Shown in pieces: positions 14,315 through 22,922 of a DNA stretch of 48,410 nt; position 1 is the stretch's first letter, and the number at the start of each line of letters is the position of its first letter. The notes beneath the pieces are model-generated. The model made no database searches. It had not been told where the DNA came from and was given only the letters and a program-made list of their open reading frames with translations. The position numbers and the translations under genes were made by a program. The DNA is from Clostridia bacterium (GTDB lineage Bacteria; Bacillota; Clostridia; Oscillospirales; Acutalibacteraceae): the NCBI GenBank assembly GCA_017517865.1, contig JAFWYB010000023.1:1-48410 (forward strand), in the 5' to 3' direction.

Positions 14315-15426
14315 TATAAAAATCTCTCCCTGAATATTTTAACTGCGTCCTCCTTGGTGAAGCCACCGGGTGAAAACTTGAAATTGGCGGGTGCGGCAAC
14401 AAATCTTTCGCAGTATTTTTCTATCTGCTCAGCGGTCATTTTAATTTCGGGCAGGTCGGTAAGCTCATCAATAGCTTTTTTGAAGAAAGCAAGGTCGGTG
14501 CCCATAATATCGAGGGCTCTTTCTGCTCTTTCCGGTGTGTACTCTGCGGCTCTTTCAATGAATTCACCCATAAAGGCGGTACAGGCCTTACCGTGAGGTA
14601 TGCCGTAATTTTCTGTTAGTATGTAGCCCAAAGGGTGGGGGAAGGCGGTGCCGCAGTAAGCGAGGGTGATACCTGCATAAAGTGAGCCGTAATATAATTT
14701 TTCGCGCAGGGCTTCATCGGGTACGGTCTTTTCTCTGTGCAGGAATGAAAGCCCCTCCCAAATAAGTGCGATTGCATTTTCACCGAAAAGGGTGGGAATA
14801 TCACCGCATTTTACCGACATATAGCCCTCAAGGACGTGAGAAAGAGCGTCAAGAGCCGTTGAAACAGTGACAGAATAAGGCATTGAATAAGTATATTTCG
14901 GGTCTGCAAAGGTGAGAGACGGGTGGCAATCGTTGGGAGCAATGCTCTTTTTTCTGCTGGTTTTCGGGTTTGTGAGCACGCTGACTCTGCCCACCTCGCT
15001 TCCCGTGCCTGCTGTGGTGCCTATTGCAACAATGGGAAGAGCTCTTTCACGCTTTTCGGGAGTATATATATCCTCGGGTGAAAATGAGGGGTTGGTTGCG
15101 TAAACGGCTACTGCCTTAGCGGCATCAAGGGGTGAGCCGCCTCCGATGCCTATTACGAAAGCTGCATTGAAATCACGGGCGAGGGCACCTGCCCGGTGAC
15201 AGTGGTCGATGCGCGGATTTTCGGTGATTTTATCGTAGATTATATATGCGATATCTTCCTTTTCCAGTGCCCCGGTAACGTCGGAAAGAGCGCCGCATCT
15301 TTTGGCACTTGCAGAGCCCGTAACAATGATGCATTTTTTGCCGAAGCTCTTTAAAAGCGCGGAATTATCCGTAACACAGTCCTTGCCGCTTTTAACGTTT
15401 ATGGGTGAGTAAAAGTTGAAATCCAT
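14314..15426 (-). CDS. Iron-containing alcohol dehydrogenase
   Basis: The 370-residue group III (Fe-dependent) dehydrogenase reduces aldehydes or ketones, or oxidises alcohols, with NAD(P)(H). Visible features are the nucleotide-binding GIGGGSPLDAAKA, the GTTAGTGSEV motif, and the metal ligands in DALSHVLEGY (Asp and His), FPHPLGY (His) and IPHGKAC (His). Length fits the family. A good promoter and a GAAAGGAG ribosome site precede ATG 15426. It heads a two-gene unit with an unknown membrane protein. The substrate cannot be assigned; butanol- or lactaldehyde-type activities are possible. Confidence 0.9.
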   Translation of the reverse strand: MDFNFYSPINVKSGKDCVTDNSALLKSFGKKCIIVTGSASAKRCGALSDVTGALEKEDIAYIIYDKITENPRIDHCHRAGALARDFNAAFVIGIGGGSPLDAAKAVAVYATNPSFSPEDIYTPEKRERALPIVAIGTTAGTGSEVGRVSVLTNPKTSRKKSIAPNDCHPSLTFADPKYTYSMPYSVTVSTALDALSHVLEGYMSVKCGDIPTLFGENAIALIWEGLSFLHREKTVPDEALREKLYYGSLYAGITLAYCGTAFPHPLGYILTENYGIPHGKACTAFMGEFIERAAEYTPERAERALDIMGTDLAFFKKAIDELTDLPEIKMTAEQIEKYCERFVAAPANFKFSPGGFTKEDAVKIFRERFL

Positions 15427-15460
15427 ATTATTTTCTCCTTTCAGAAAATCTTACCTTTTC

Positions 15461-15489
15461 ATTATAGCAAATCCAAAAGATTACTGCAA
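15461..15489 (-). promoter_or_regulatory. Promoter of the alcohol dehydrogenase unit
   Basis: Minus strand: TTGCAG (15489-15484), 17-base spacer, TATAAT (15466-15461). Confidence 0.75.
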
Positions 15490-15506
15490 GTTTTATCAGA
15501 ATTCTA

Positions 15507-15535
15507 TTGAAAAATTTGTCGTGATAGTATAAAAT
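15507..15535 (+). promoter_or_regulatory. Promoter of the apbE-rnf operon
   Basis: TTGAAA (15507-15512), 17-base spacer, TAAAAT (15530-15535), about 75 bases before the GTG start of the ApbE-type gene. No other convincing promoter was seen before rnfC. Confidence 0.75.
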
Positions 15536-15608
15536 ATATAAGTTGGGATATGTACCTATATTAAATGGGATATATTTCCGTAGTTTATAACCGTGAGGTG
15601 CGGCTTTT

Positions 15609-16607
15609 GTGAAAAATAAAAAGCGTATTTTAAAAATTGTATCACTGCTTCTTACGTGTGCTGTTGTTCTTTCTGCGGCTCTTATTATACGGGACAGAAA
15701 AAAGGATTTCAACAGTGCCGAAAAAAGCACGGTAGCGATGAATACCATAATGACACAGAAGATATATTCCGAGGTGCCGGGCAGTCAGATAACCGATATA
15801 ATCACAATAGTGAACGTGCTTGAGAAAATGATTTCCTTCAAGGACATTGACTCTCAGCTTTCAATACTCAACAGGGAGGGCACTCTTGATAACGGTGCCA
15901 TAGCAGACGTGCTTCGTGTATGCACAGAGATAAGCGAAAAGAGCGGCGGTGTGTTTGACGTTACCGTAGGTGAGCTTTCGGAGCTTTGGGGAATAGGTAC
16001 CGAAAACGAAAATATACCTGAGGCTGAAGAAATTTCTTCTCTTCTTTCAGAGTGCGGGTATGAAAAAATCAGCATAAATGGCAGTACCGTTACTTTTGAC
16101 GGAGATTTCTCGGTTGACCTGGGCGCAGTAGGTAAGGGTATGGCCTGCGATTATATAATGAATTATCTGATGTCCTCGGAGGGTGTTAACGGTGGTGTTG
16201 TTTCCGTCGGCGGCAGTATTGTTGTTTACGGTCAGCGTAACAAGGCAGGCGATAAATGGCGCGTTGCGGTCCGTCACCCGAGAAATGAGGGCGAGCTTCT
16301 CGGCGTAATCAGTCTTTCTGAGGGCTTTGTTTCAACCTCAGGCGATTACGAAAGATATTTTGAAGAAAACGGCAAGCGTTATCACCATATACTTGACGCT
16401 GAAAGCGGCTATCCCTGCGAAAGCGGACTTATCAGTGTTACGGTTGTCTGCGACAGCGGCATTCTCAGCGACGCTCTTTCAACTGCCTGCTTTATACTTG
16501 GCAGAGAGAAGGGTGAAAAGCTCCTTTCCGAATACGGGGCAGCAGGTATTTTTGTTGATAAGGATATGAACATTACCACGGTAGGAGATATAGATTTTGA
16601 ATACTGA
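15609..16607 (+). CDS. apbE: FAD:protein FMN transferase (ApbE family)
   Basis: The 332-residue protein transfers FMN from FAD to a Thr of target proteins; RnfD and RnfG, encoded just downstream, are established targets of this family. An N-terminal hydrophobic anchor (residues 8-26) places it outside the membrane. ApbE signatures are present: VDLGAVGKGMACDYIM, VSVGGSIVVYG, VSTSGDYERYF, HHILDAESGYP and the C-terminal DALSTACFILG. The start is GTG at 15609, with GAGGTG 8 bases ahead. The gene overlaps the next one by 11 bases. No lipobox Cys is seen, so it is anchored by its helix. Confidence 0.93.
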   Translation: MKNKKRILKIVSLLLTCAVVLSAALIIRDRKKDFNSAEKSTVAMNTIMTQKIYSEVPGSQITDIITIVNVLEKMISFKDIDSQLSILNREGTLDNGAIADVLRVCTEISEKSGGVFDVTVGELSELWGIGTENENIPEAEEISSLLSECGYEKISINGSTVTFDGDFSVDLGAVGKGMACDYIMNYLMSSEGVNGGVVSVGGSIVVYGQRNKAGDKWRVAVRHPRNEGELLGVISLSEGFVSTSGDYERYFEENGKRYHHILDAESGYPCESGLISVTVVCDSGILSDALSTACFILGREKGEKLLSEYGAAGIFVDKDMNITTVGDIDFEY

Positions 16608-16980
16608 TAAAAAGCTTCTCAGGACTCTTACAAAGGGTGATATCCTGCTTGCTGCCGTTCTTATTCTTGTGAGTCTTGTGTGGTTTGCTTCTTCCTTTGC
16701 TTCAGATGAGGAAAGTCTCACGCTGAAAATATATCTTGACGGTACGGAGAGTGTCAGTGTCAGCCTTGCTTCTCTCAGCGAAGAGAAGCATTACACGGTG
16801 GGCGGCTGTATCATCTGTGCCGACAGCGAGGGCGTATGCTTTGAAAAGTCTGACTGCCCCGACGGACTCTGCATCAAAAGAGGCAGAATGACGAGGGCGG
16901 GCGATGCTATGGCCTGCGTACCCGAAAGGGTGGTAGTAAGGCTTTACGGTTCAGATGACTTTGATACGCTTGCTTACTGA
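16597..16980 (+). CDS. NusG domain II-containing membrane-anchored protein
   Basis: The 127-residue protein has one N-terminal membrane helix (about 15-35) and an extracytoplasmic domain. CPDGLCIKRGRM and the following AMACVPERVVVRL match the NusG_II family pattern (Cys-Pro-Asp-x-x-Cys ... Cys-x-Pro). Despite the name these are not transcription factors; their role is unknown, but they commonly accompany ApbE and Rnf genes in Clostridia. The four Cys at 74, 77, 87 and 92-106 could form disulfides or bind metal. The start is TTG at 16597 with AGGAG about 10 bases ahead, overlapping the apbE stop. Confidence 0.8.
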   Translation: MNTDKKLLRTLTKGDILLAAVLILVSLVWFASSFASDEESLTLKIYLDGTESVSVSLASLSEEKHYTVGGCIICADSEGVCFEKSDCPDGLCIKRGRMTRAGDAMACVPERVVVRLYGSDDFDTLAY

Positions 16981-16994
16981 CAAGGGTGAAACTA

Positions 16995-17549
16995 ATGAAA
17001 ACAGATAAGCTTGTTAAAAAGGTTGCTCTTCTCGGGATTATGGGATCCCTTGCTCTTGTGTTGGGCTTTCTTGAGAGTATTTTCATTCCCGACATACCCT
17101 TTCTTCCCGTGGGTGCAAAGCCGGGCCTTTCAAACGTGGTTACTATGTATACGGTCAGTGTGACAGGCCTCGGCGGCGGAATATATATAACGCTTATTAA
17201 GGCAGCGTTTGCCCTGATAACAAGAGGTGCAACCGCTTCGGCAATGAGCCTTTGCGGCGGACTTCTGAGTACCGTAACGGTATGGCTTCTGATGAAGAAA
17301 AAGGACAGACTTTTTTCCTTTGTGGGAATAGGAATATCGGGAGCTCTTATGCACAATCTGGGTCAGCTTACCGTTGCCTGTCTCATATCGGGTACTGCGG
17401 CACTTTTCGGCTACGGAAAGTATCTGATAATATTTGCACTTGTTACGGGTGCGGTAACCGGCGGTATGCTTACATTTGTTATGCCCGGTATTGACAGAAT
17501 AACGAAAAATAAACAGTATGATAAATATGATAAGGAGATGAAAGAATGA
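16995..17549 (+). CDS. Gx transporter family membrane protein
   Basis: The 184-residue protein has five to six membrane helices and the family motif VGAKPGLSNVVTMY, followed by a glycine-rich stretch (GLGGGIY). Pfam calls this Gx_transp; older annotation as heptaprenyl diphosphate synthase component I is probably wrong. It may be an S-component-like small-molecule transporter supporting flavin or quinone supply to Rnf, though that is inferred from location. ATG 16995 is preferred over GTG 16986 because AAGGG lies 8 bases before it. The end overlaps the rnfC start (ATGA). Confidence 0.8.
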   Translation: MKTDKLVKKVALLGIMGSLALVLGFLESIFIPDIPFLPVGAKPGLSNVVTMYTVSVTGLGGGIYITLIKAAFALITRGATASAMSLCGGLLSTVTVWLLMKKKDRLFSFVGIGISGALMHNLGQLTVACLISGTAALFGYGKYLIIFALVTGAVTGGMLTFVMPGIDRITKNKQYDKYDKEMKE

Positions 17550-18892
17550 GTAAGAAAACTCCCGGAGTTCTTACGGCGGTCAGACTCGGCCGCGGAGGAG
17601 TCAAAGTAACTCACAACAAAAATACTGCTGAGATGCCTATCGAGAGAATGCCTGTTCCTCAGAGGGTAATTCTTCCTATGCAGCAGCATATAGGTGCTCC
17701 CTGCACTCCTACCGTAAAGGTAGGCGATACGGTAGCCGTAGGTCAGAAAATCGGTGACAGTGATAAGTTTATCTGTGCCCCCATACATTCAAGTATTTCA
17801 GGTACTGTTGTTGCTGTAGGTGACGTTAAGCTTGCAAACGGCATTATCGTCAAGGGTGTAACAATTGAAAGTGACGGTGAAATGCGCCTTTATGAGGGCA
17901 TAAAGCCCCCCGTTGTTACAAATAAGGCAGAGCTTTGTGCTGCGGTCAGAGAATCAGGTCTTGTAGGTCTCGGCGGTGCAGGCTTCCCCACTCATGTCAA
18001 GCTCAACATCCCCGAGGATAAGGATATTGATACTCTTATTATCAACGCAGCCGAATGCGAGCCCTATATCACCGTTGACTACCGTGAGTGCATTGAAAAT
18101 GCAGAGAACATCCTCAAGGGTGTTGAAATTCTTAAGAATATTCTCGGCTTTAAGCAGGTTATTATCGCTATTGAGGATAATAAGCCCAAGGTATTCAAGA
18201 TTATGAAGGAAATTGCAGACCGCGACAACGATAAGGACGACGCAATCAAGCTTATGACCCTTCGCTCAAGATATCCCCAGGGCGCGGAAAAGATGATGGT
18301 GCTTTCCGCAACCGGCAGAAAGGTGCCTCCCGGAAAGCTTCCCTCAGACGTTGGGTGTGTTGTTATGAATGTTACTTCAACAGCCTTTATTGCAAGATAT
18401 CTTGAAACGGGTAAGCCTCTCGTTTCTCGTTCAATTACTGTTGACGGCAGTGCCATAGCAGAGCCTAAGAATATCCGTGTTCCTATCGGTACCAACATTC
18501 AGGATATTATTGATTTCTGCGGAGGCTTTAAATCTGAGCCCAGAAAGATTATTTTCGGCGGACCTATGATGGGTCTTGCAATATGCGGCACCGAGGCACC
18601 TATATGTAAGCAGAACAATGCAATTCTTGCTTTTGAGGAAAGAAAAGACCTCATCAAAAAGGAAAGGGCGTGTATACGCTGCGGCAGATGCGTTGATGTG
18701 TGTCCCATGAGTCTTACACCTACTCTTATTGAAAGATATTCAAGAGTAAAGGATGCTCAAAAGCTTAAGTCGATAAACGTAAACACCTGTATGGAGTGCG
18801 GCTCCTGTGCATACGCCTGTCCCTCAGGCAGACCTCTTGTTCAGTATATCCGCCTTGCAAAGCAGGTCATCAGAGAGGAGAGTGGAAAATAA
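17546..18892 (+). CDS. rnfC: Rnf complex subunit C
   Basis: This 448-residue peripheral subunit is the NADH-oxidising/NAD-reducing module of the ion-pumping ferredoxin:NAD oxidoreductase. It shows the NAD/FMN-binding region GLGGAGFPTHVKLN and INAAECEPYITVDYR, then two 4Fe-4S motifs, CIRCGRCVDVCP and CMECGSCAYACP, near the C-terminus. Length is typical of clostridial RnfC, without the long C-terminal repeats of enterobacterial forms. AAGGAGA precedes the ATG, which overlaps the preceding stop. The TAA overlaps the rnfD start (TAATG), showing tight coupling. Confidence 0.97.
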   Translation: MSKKTPGVLTAVRLGRGGVKVTHNKNTAEMPIERMPVPQRVILPMQQHIGAPCTPTVKVGDTVAVGQKIGDSDKFICAPIHSSISGTVVAVGDVKLANGIIVKGVTIESDGEMRLYEGIKPPVVTNKAELCAAVRESGLVGLGGAGFPTHVKLNIPEDKDIDTLIINAAECEPYITVDYRECIENAENILKGVEILKNILGFKQVIIAIEDNKPKVFKIMKEIADRDNDKDDAIKLMTLRSRYPQGAEKMMVLSATGRKVPPGKLPSDVGCVVMNVTSTAFIARYLETGKPLVSRSITVDGSAIAEPKNIRVPIGTNIQDIIDFCGGFKSEPRKIIFGGPMMGLAICGTEAPICKQNNAILAFEERKDLIKKERACIRCGRCVDVCPMSLTPTLIERYSRVKDAQKLKSINVNTCMECGSCAYACPSGRPLVQYIRLAKQVIREESGK

Positions 18893-19893
18893 TGGCAAAA
18901 AGACTTACCGTAAGCGCATCACCTCACGTGCGTTCAAACGAAACCACAACCGGCATAATGCTTGACGTTATTCTTGCCCTTGTTCCCGCTCTCGTAATGA
19001 GTGCAATCTATTTCGGCACAAGAGCCCTTGTGCTCACTGCGGTAACAGTAGCTTCTTGTGTGCTCAGTGAATTTGTCTGCCGTAAGGTTATGAAAAGAGA
19101 TAACACTCTCGGCGACCTTTCAGCGGTTGTAACAGGCATCATTCTTGCCTTCAATCTTCCTGCAACCCTTCCCTTATGGATGGCTGCAATCGGCGGTATT
19201 ATTGCAATAGTTGTTGTTAAGCAGATGTTCGGCGGTATCGGTCAGAACTTTGTAAACCCTGCTATGACCGCAAGAATTATTCTTATGGTATCATTCCCTA
19301 CGGCTATGGCAAACTGGGTTGTTTCAGGCTCAGATGCCTGGAGTGCAGATGCTATTACAGCGGCTACACCTATGGCAACTCTCGCAGGTGCTCAGGGCGG
19401 CAATATCGCTGCCGTTTCAGACAGTCTTCCCTCAATAGCCGAAATGCTTCTCGGAAGACACGGCGGTTCAATGGGTGAGGTATGCTCCATAGCTCTTATC
19501 TGCGGCGGCTTCTACCTGCTTCTCAGAAAGGTTATTTCACCTATAATTCCCTTCTTCTTCATCGGCACCGTTGCCGTGTTTATGTTCTTTGCGGGTGGCG
19601 GAAATATAGAATTCGTTATCTACCAGCTTCTCGGAGGCGGTCTTATGCTCGGTGCTTTCTTTATGGCAACCGATTATGCAACCTCTCCCATAACAAAGAA
19701 GGGCAAGATAATTTTCGCAATCGGCTGCGGTCTCATCACATCGGTAATCCGTATTTACGGTTCACTTCCCGAGGGCGTTTCCTTCTCAATTATTCTTATG
19801 AATATTCTTGTTCCTCACATAGAAAACCTTACTCTTTCAAAGCCCTTCGGTTTTGTTAAGGAAAAGAAGCAGAAGAAGGAGGTCGAGGCATGA
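18892..19893 (+). CDS. rnfD: Rnf complex subunit D
   Basis: This 333-residue membrane subunit carries covalently bound FMN and helps form the ion path. There are about nine hydrophobic helices. The flavinylation site corresponds to DAITAATPM (around residues 155-165), in which a Thr is the expected FMN acceptor; compare the usual S/T-G-A-T. FGGIGQNFVNPAMTARI is a strong RnfD/NqrB signature. The start is the ATG overlapping the rnfC stop; in-frame codons further upstream lie inside rnfC and are rejected. Confidence 0.96.
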   Translation: MAKRLTVSASPHVRSNETTTGIMLDVILALVPALVMSAIYFGTRALVLTAVTVASCVLSEFVCRKVMKRDNTLGDLSAVVTGIILAFNLPATLPLWMAAIGGIIAIVVVKQMFGGIGQNFVNPAMTARIILMVSFPTAMANWVVSGSDAWSADAITAATPMATLAGAQGGNIAAVSDSLPSIAEMLLGRHGGSMGEVCSIALICGGFYLLLRKVISPIIPFFFIGTVAVFMFFAGGGNIEFVIYQLLGGGLMLGAFFMATDYATSPITKKGKIIFAIGCGLITSVIRIYGSLPEGVSFSIILMNILVPHIENLTLSKPFGFVKEKKQKKEVEA

Positions 19894-20462
19894 AAAAGAT
19901 AAATATAAAGGATATCATAGTTCCCACGATAGCACTGTTTATTTTCTGCCTTGTTGCAACCGCACTTCTTGCCGGGACAAATATGATTACAAAGGATAAG
20001 ATTGCCGACAATGCGGTACAGACGGAAATACAGAGCCGTAAGCTTGTTCTTCCCGAGGGTGTGACCTATTCCGATGCTGTTGAAGCAGATGACGGTGTTA
20101 CCTACTGCACGGGCTATGACAGCGAGGGCAACGAGGTGGGCTATGTGTTCACTGCAGGTGCCAAGGGCTATGGCGGTACCGTTACCGTAATGGCAGGCAT
20201 TGACACTGAGGGCAAAATTACCGGCGTGGAAATTCTTTCTCACAGCGAGACACCGGGCCTCGGGGCAAATGCGGTAAAGCCCGATTTCAAAAACAGATTC
20301 ATCGGCAAAAGCGGTATTCTTACCGTTGATAAAAACTCTAACGAGGGGCAGAATGTTCAGGCTATTACAGCTGCAACAATCACCTCAAAGGCGGTTACAA
20401 ATGCAGTAAACCTTATTACAGAAGCTTATAATCAGATTACAGGAGGTGAGAACAATGGCTGA
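19890..20462 (+). CDS. rnfG: Rnf complex subunit G
   Basis: This 190-residue subunit has one N-terminal membrane helix (about 10-32) and an extracytoplasmic FMN-binding domain. AITAATITSKAVTNAV contains the Thr that ApbE should flavinylate (family form S-G-A-T-I-T-S). GYGGTVTVMAGID and SHSETPGLGANAV are typical. AAGGAGG precedes the ATG, and the start overlaps the rnfD stop by 4 bases. Confidence 0.96.
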   Translation: MKKINIKDIIVPTIALFIFCLVATALLAGTNMITKDKIADNAVQTEIQSRKLVLPEGVTYSDAVEADDGVTYCTGYDSEGNEVGYVFTAGAKGYGGTVTVMAGIDTEGKITGVEILSHSETPGLGANAVKPDFKNRFIGKSGILTVDKNSNEGQNVQAITAATITSKAVTNAVNLITEAYNQITGGENNG

Positions 20463-21150
20463 GAAAAAAGGAATAGTCAAAGAATTCAGTAAGGGTCTTG
20501 TGGCGGAAAACCCGGTTTTACGTCTTGTTCTCGGCACCTGTCCCACTCTTGCAACAACAACCTCGGTTGAAAGTGCAGTAGGTATGGGCCTTGCCGCCTC
20601 GGTTGTTCTTGTCTGCTCAAATATGGCAATTTCAGCCCTTCGTAAGGTAATCCCCGATAAGGTCCGTATTCCCGCATATATCGTTATTATTGCTTCATTC
20701 GTTACAATAGTACAGATGGCAGTTAAGGCATTCCTTCCCGCTCTTGACGAGCAGCTGGGTGTTTACCTTCCCCTTATTGTTGTTAACTGTATCATCCTCG
20801 GCAGAGCAGAGGCTTTTGCAAGTAAGAACCCCGTGCTCGCTTCGGCTGTTGACGGCCTCGGTATGGGCGTAGGCTTCACCGTTGCACTCTTTATTATGGG
20901 TGCGGTACGTGAAATTCTCGGTGCAGGCTCGTTCTACGGCATCAGCATTCCCTTCCTTGCCGAAAATCCCATGCTTGTATTCATTCTTCCTCCCGGAGGC
21001 TTTTTCGTTTACGGTATTATAATGGCAGCTGCAAACAGACTTGCAGAAAGCAAGGGTAAGCCCCGTGCAGAGCTTCGCGGCTGTGAGGGCTGTCCCATGG
21101 CTCAGAACTGTGCTCTCAACAATAATAAAAAGGAGGAGGCATCGGCATGA
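20455..21150 (+). CDS. rnfE: Rnf complex subunit E
   Basis: The 231-residue integral membrane protein has about six helices. It is paralogous to RnfA and forms the membrane core with it. Signatures are NPVLRLVLGTCPTLATTTS, VNCIILGRAEAFASKN and DGLGMGVGFT. The C-terminal loop GCEGCPMAQNC adds three cysteines. ATG 20455 has AGGAGGTG ahead and overlaps the rnfG stop by 8 bases; the in-frame GTG at 20446 is less likely. Confidence 0.96.
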   Translation: MAEKKGIVKEFSKGLVAENPVLRLVLGTCPTLATTTSVESAVGMGLAASVVLVCSNMAISALRKVIPDKVRIPAYIVIIASFVTIVQMAVKAFLPALDEQLGVYLPLIVVNCIILGRAEAFASKNPVLASAVDGLGMGVGFTVALFIMGAVREILGAGSFYGISIPFLAENPMLVFILPPGGFFVYGIIMAAANRLAESKGKPRAELRGCEGCPMAQNCALNNNKKEEASA

Positions 21151-21740
21151 CAAAGGAATTATTCTCAATTCTTCTCACAGCTATTCTTACCCAGAACTTC
21201 GTTCTTGCAAAGTTCCTCGGTATATGTCCCTTCCTCGGCGTTTCAAAAAAGCTCAACACCGCAGTAGGTATGAGTGCGGCAGTTATTTTCGTTATGGCTC
21301 TTGCCACAGCGGTATGCTATCCCATAAATCAGTACCTTCTCGTTGCCAACGGCCTTGAATATCTTCAGACTATCGTATTTATTCTTGTTATTGCGGCTCT
21401 CGTTCAGCTCGTCGAAATCATTCTTAAAAAGTATATCCCTGCTCTTTACAGCGCTTTGGGTATTTATCTTCCTCTTATAACAACAAACTGTGCAGTTCTC
21501 GGTGTTGTTATACTCAATGTTGATAACGGCTACGGCTTTGCTCAGTCAATGTTCAACTCTGTCGGCGCGGGCCTCGGCTTTATGGTAGCAATGGTGATGT
21601 TCGCAGGTGTAAGGGAAAGACTTGAAAGCTGTCAGATTCCCAAATTTATGCAGGGACTTCCCATAACACTCGTTGCAGCTTCACTTGTTTCCGTTTCATT
21701 CCTCGGCTTTACAGGTGTTGTTGAAAACATTTTCGCTTAA
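21147..21740 (+). CDS. rnfA: Rnf complex subunit A
   Basis: The 197-residue integral membrane protein has six helices. The signature TQNFVLAKFLGICPFLGVSK carries the conserved Cys thought to bind a membrane Fe-S centre with RnfE, and LPLITTNCAVLGV holds the second conserved Cys. It overlaps rnfE by 4 bases (ATGA) and is followed 14 bases later by rnfB. Confidence 0.97.
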   Translation: MTKELFSILLTAILTQNFVLAKFLGICPFLGVSKKLNTAVGMSAAVIFVMALATAVCYPINQYLLVANGLEYLQTIVFILVIAALVQLVEIILKKYIPALYSALGIYLPLITTNCAVLGVVILNVDNGYGFAQSMFNSVGAGLGFMVAMVMFAGVRERLESCQIPKFMQGLPITLVAASLVSVSFLGFTGVVENIFA

Positions 21741-21754
21741 AGGAGGATGCCACG

Positions 21755-22567
21755 ATGACTGAAATTTTAGTTCCCGTAATAATTGTTGCGGTTATCGGTC
21801 TTATAGCCGGTCTCGGCCTTGCTTTTGCCTCCGCTTTTTTTGCAGTACCGGTTGACGAAACCACCGAAAAGGTACGTGAGTGCCTGCCCGGTGCAAACTG
21901 CGGTGCCTGCGGCTATACCGGCTGCGACGGTTATGCAGACGCTCTTTCAAAGGGTGAAACCAAGGAGTGTAATCTCTGCACCCCCGGCGGTAACGATGCA
22001 GCTCAGGCTATTGCCGCCGTGCTCGGTCTTGAAGCAGGCAGCGTTACGCCTATGGTTGCGGCTGTTATGTGTCAGGGCAACAGACAGAACGTTGAAGAAA
22101 AGCTCGAATACAGCGGTGTTCATTCCTGCAAGATTGCAACACAGCTTTTCGGCGGCCCCAAAAACTGCGTTCACGGCTGCATCGGCTTCGGCGACTGTAT
22201 CGAGGTCTGCCCCTATGACGCAATCTTTCTTTGCGACGGTATCGCGCGAATCAATCCCGATAAGTGCCGTGCCTGCAAGAAGTGTATAAAAACCTGTCCC
22301 CGTCAGCTTATTGATCTCTTTCCTCTTGATACCGTCAAGGCGGCAGTGCTTTGCAAAAACCATGCTAAAGGTGCTGAAACCAGAAAGCAGTGCAAGGCCG
22401 GCTGTATCGGCTGTATGAAGTGTGTTAAGGCTTGTCCCGTAGGTGCGGTTACAGTTGAAAACTTCTGTGCTAAGGTTGATTATGAAAAGTGTATAGGTTG
22501 CGGTGCCTGCCACCAGGTTTGTCCCGTAGGCTGTATTGATATTTATCAGATTAAGAAACACTTTTAA
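21755..22567 (+). CDS. rnfB: Rnf complex subunit B (multi-cluster ferredoxin-like)
   Basis: The 270-residue subunit is the likely entry point for electrons from reduced ferredoxin. After an N-terminal membrane helix (about 3-25) it has the CNCGACGYTGCDGYADAL-type cluster motif (cysteines in PGANCGACGYTGC), then four ferredoxin-type motifs: CIGFGDCIEVCP, CRACKKCIKTCP, CIGCMKCVKACP and CIGCGACHQVCP. Four motifs after the first cluster is within the range of clostridial RnfB. It closes the operon, with AGGAGG before ATG 21755 and a strong terminator just after the stop. Confidence 0.97.
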   Translation: MTEILVPVIIVAVIGLIAGLGLAFASAFFAVPVDETTEKVRECLPGANCGACGYTGCDGYADALSKGETKECNLCTPGGNDAAQAIAAVLGLEAGSVTPMVAAVMCQGNRQNVEEKLEYSGVHSCKIATQLFGGPKNCVHGCIGFGDCIEVCPYDAIFLCDGIARINPDKCRACKKCIKTCPRQLIDLFPLDTVKAAVLCKNHAKGAETRKQCKAGCIGCMKCVKACPVGAVTVENFCAKVDYEKCIGCGACHQVCPVGCIDIYQIKKHF

Positions 22568-22574
22568 TTGATAG

Positions 22575-22608
22575 GCGGCGGAGCTTAGCTCCGCCGCTTA
22601 CTTTTTTT
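22575..22608 (+). terminator. Terminator of the rnf operon
   Basis: Perfect 10-bp stem GCGGCGGAGC-TTA-GCTCCGCCGC, then TTACTTTTTTT, 8 bases past the rnfB stop. Confidence 0.93.
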
Positions 22609-22632
22609 AGGAGACGTAACCGGTAGGTGGGC

Positions 22633-22743
22633 GGCGGCTCCCGTGAAACGGCGGGCTTGCCCGCCGTTTCGTTTAATGCGCATTTCAATGCGCATTAAAC
22701 ACAAGCGGAGCTCCGAAAGGAGCTCCGCTTGTCGGGAGCCGCC
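22633..22743. repeat. Cloverleaf-shaped intergenic element, copy 1
   Basis: This 111-base segment folds completely. The outer stem is GGCGGCTCCCG (22633-22643) with CGGGAGCCGCC (22733-22743). Inside are three perfect hairpins: 12 bp (GAAACGGCGGGC, 22645-22670), 14 bp (GTTTAATGCGCATT, 22671-22700) and 14 bp with a GAAA loop (ACAAGCGGAGCTCC, 22701-22732). The arms abut with almost no unpaired base. A second element of the same design lies at 46193-46308. It could act as DNA cruciform or as RNA on either strand. It lies beyond the rnf terminator and 180 bases from the next gene; the remainder of this 355-base gap shows only terminators. Confidence 0.85.
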
Positions 22744-22871
22744 TGCTTTTCAGCTTACTTGCACGACGAAACCGAAATAAGGCTAAAATGCCGTCTAAAA
22801 CGGCTTTTAACACAAAATGAAAAATAACACGACAAAACACCAAAACATTCTTAAAACCGTCTTAAACAAAG

Positions 22872-22907
22872 AAAATGACAGTAGCTTCTGAGAAGCTCTG
22901 TCATTTT
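22872..22907 (-). terminator. Terminator of the lysozyme-like protein gene
   Basis: AAAATGACAG / CTGTCATTTT with an inner AGCTTCT/AGAAGCT stem, 15 bases past the minus-strand stop, followed by TTTTCTTTGTTT on the minus strand. Confidence 0.85.
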
Positions 22908-22922
22908 ATAGTTTTTTTTCAC

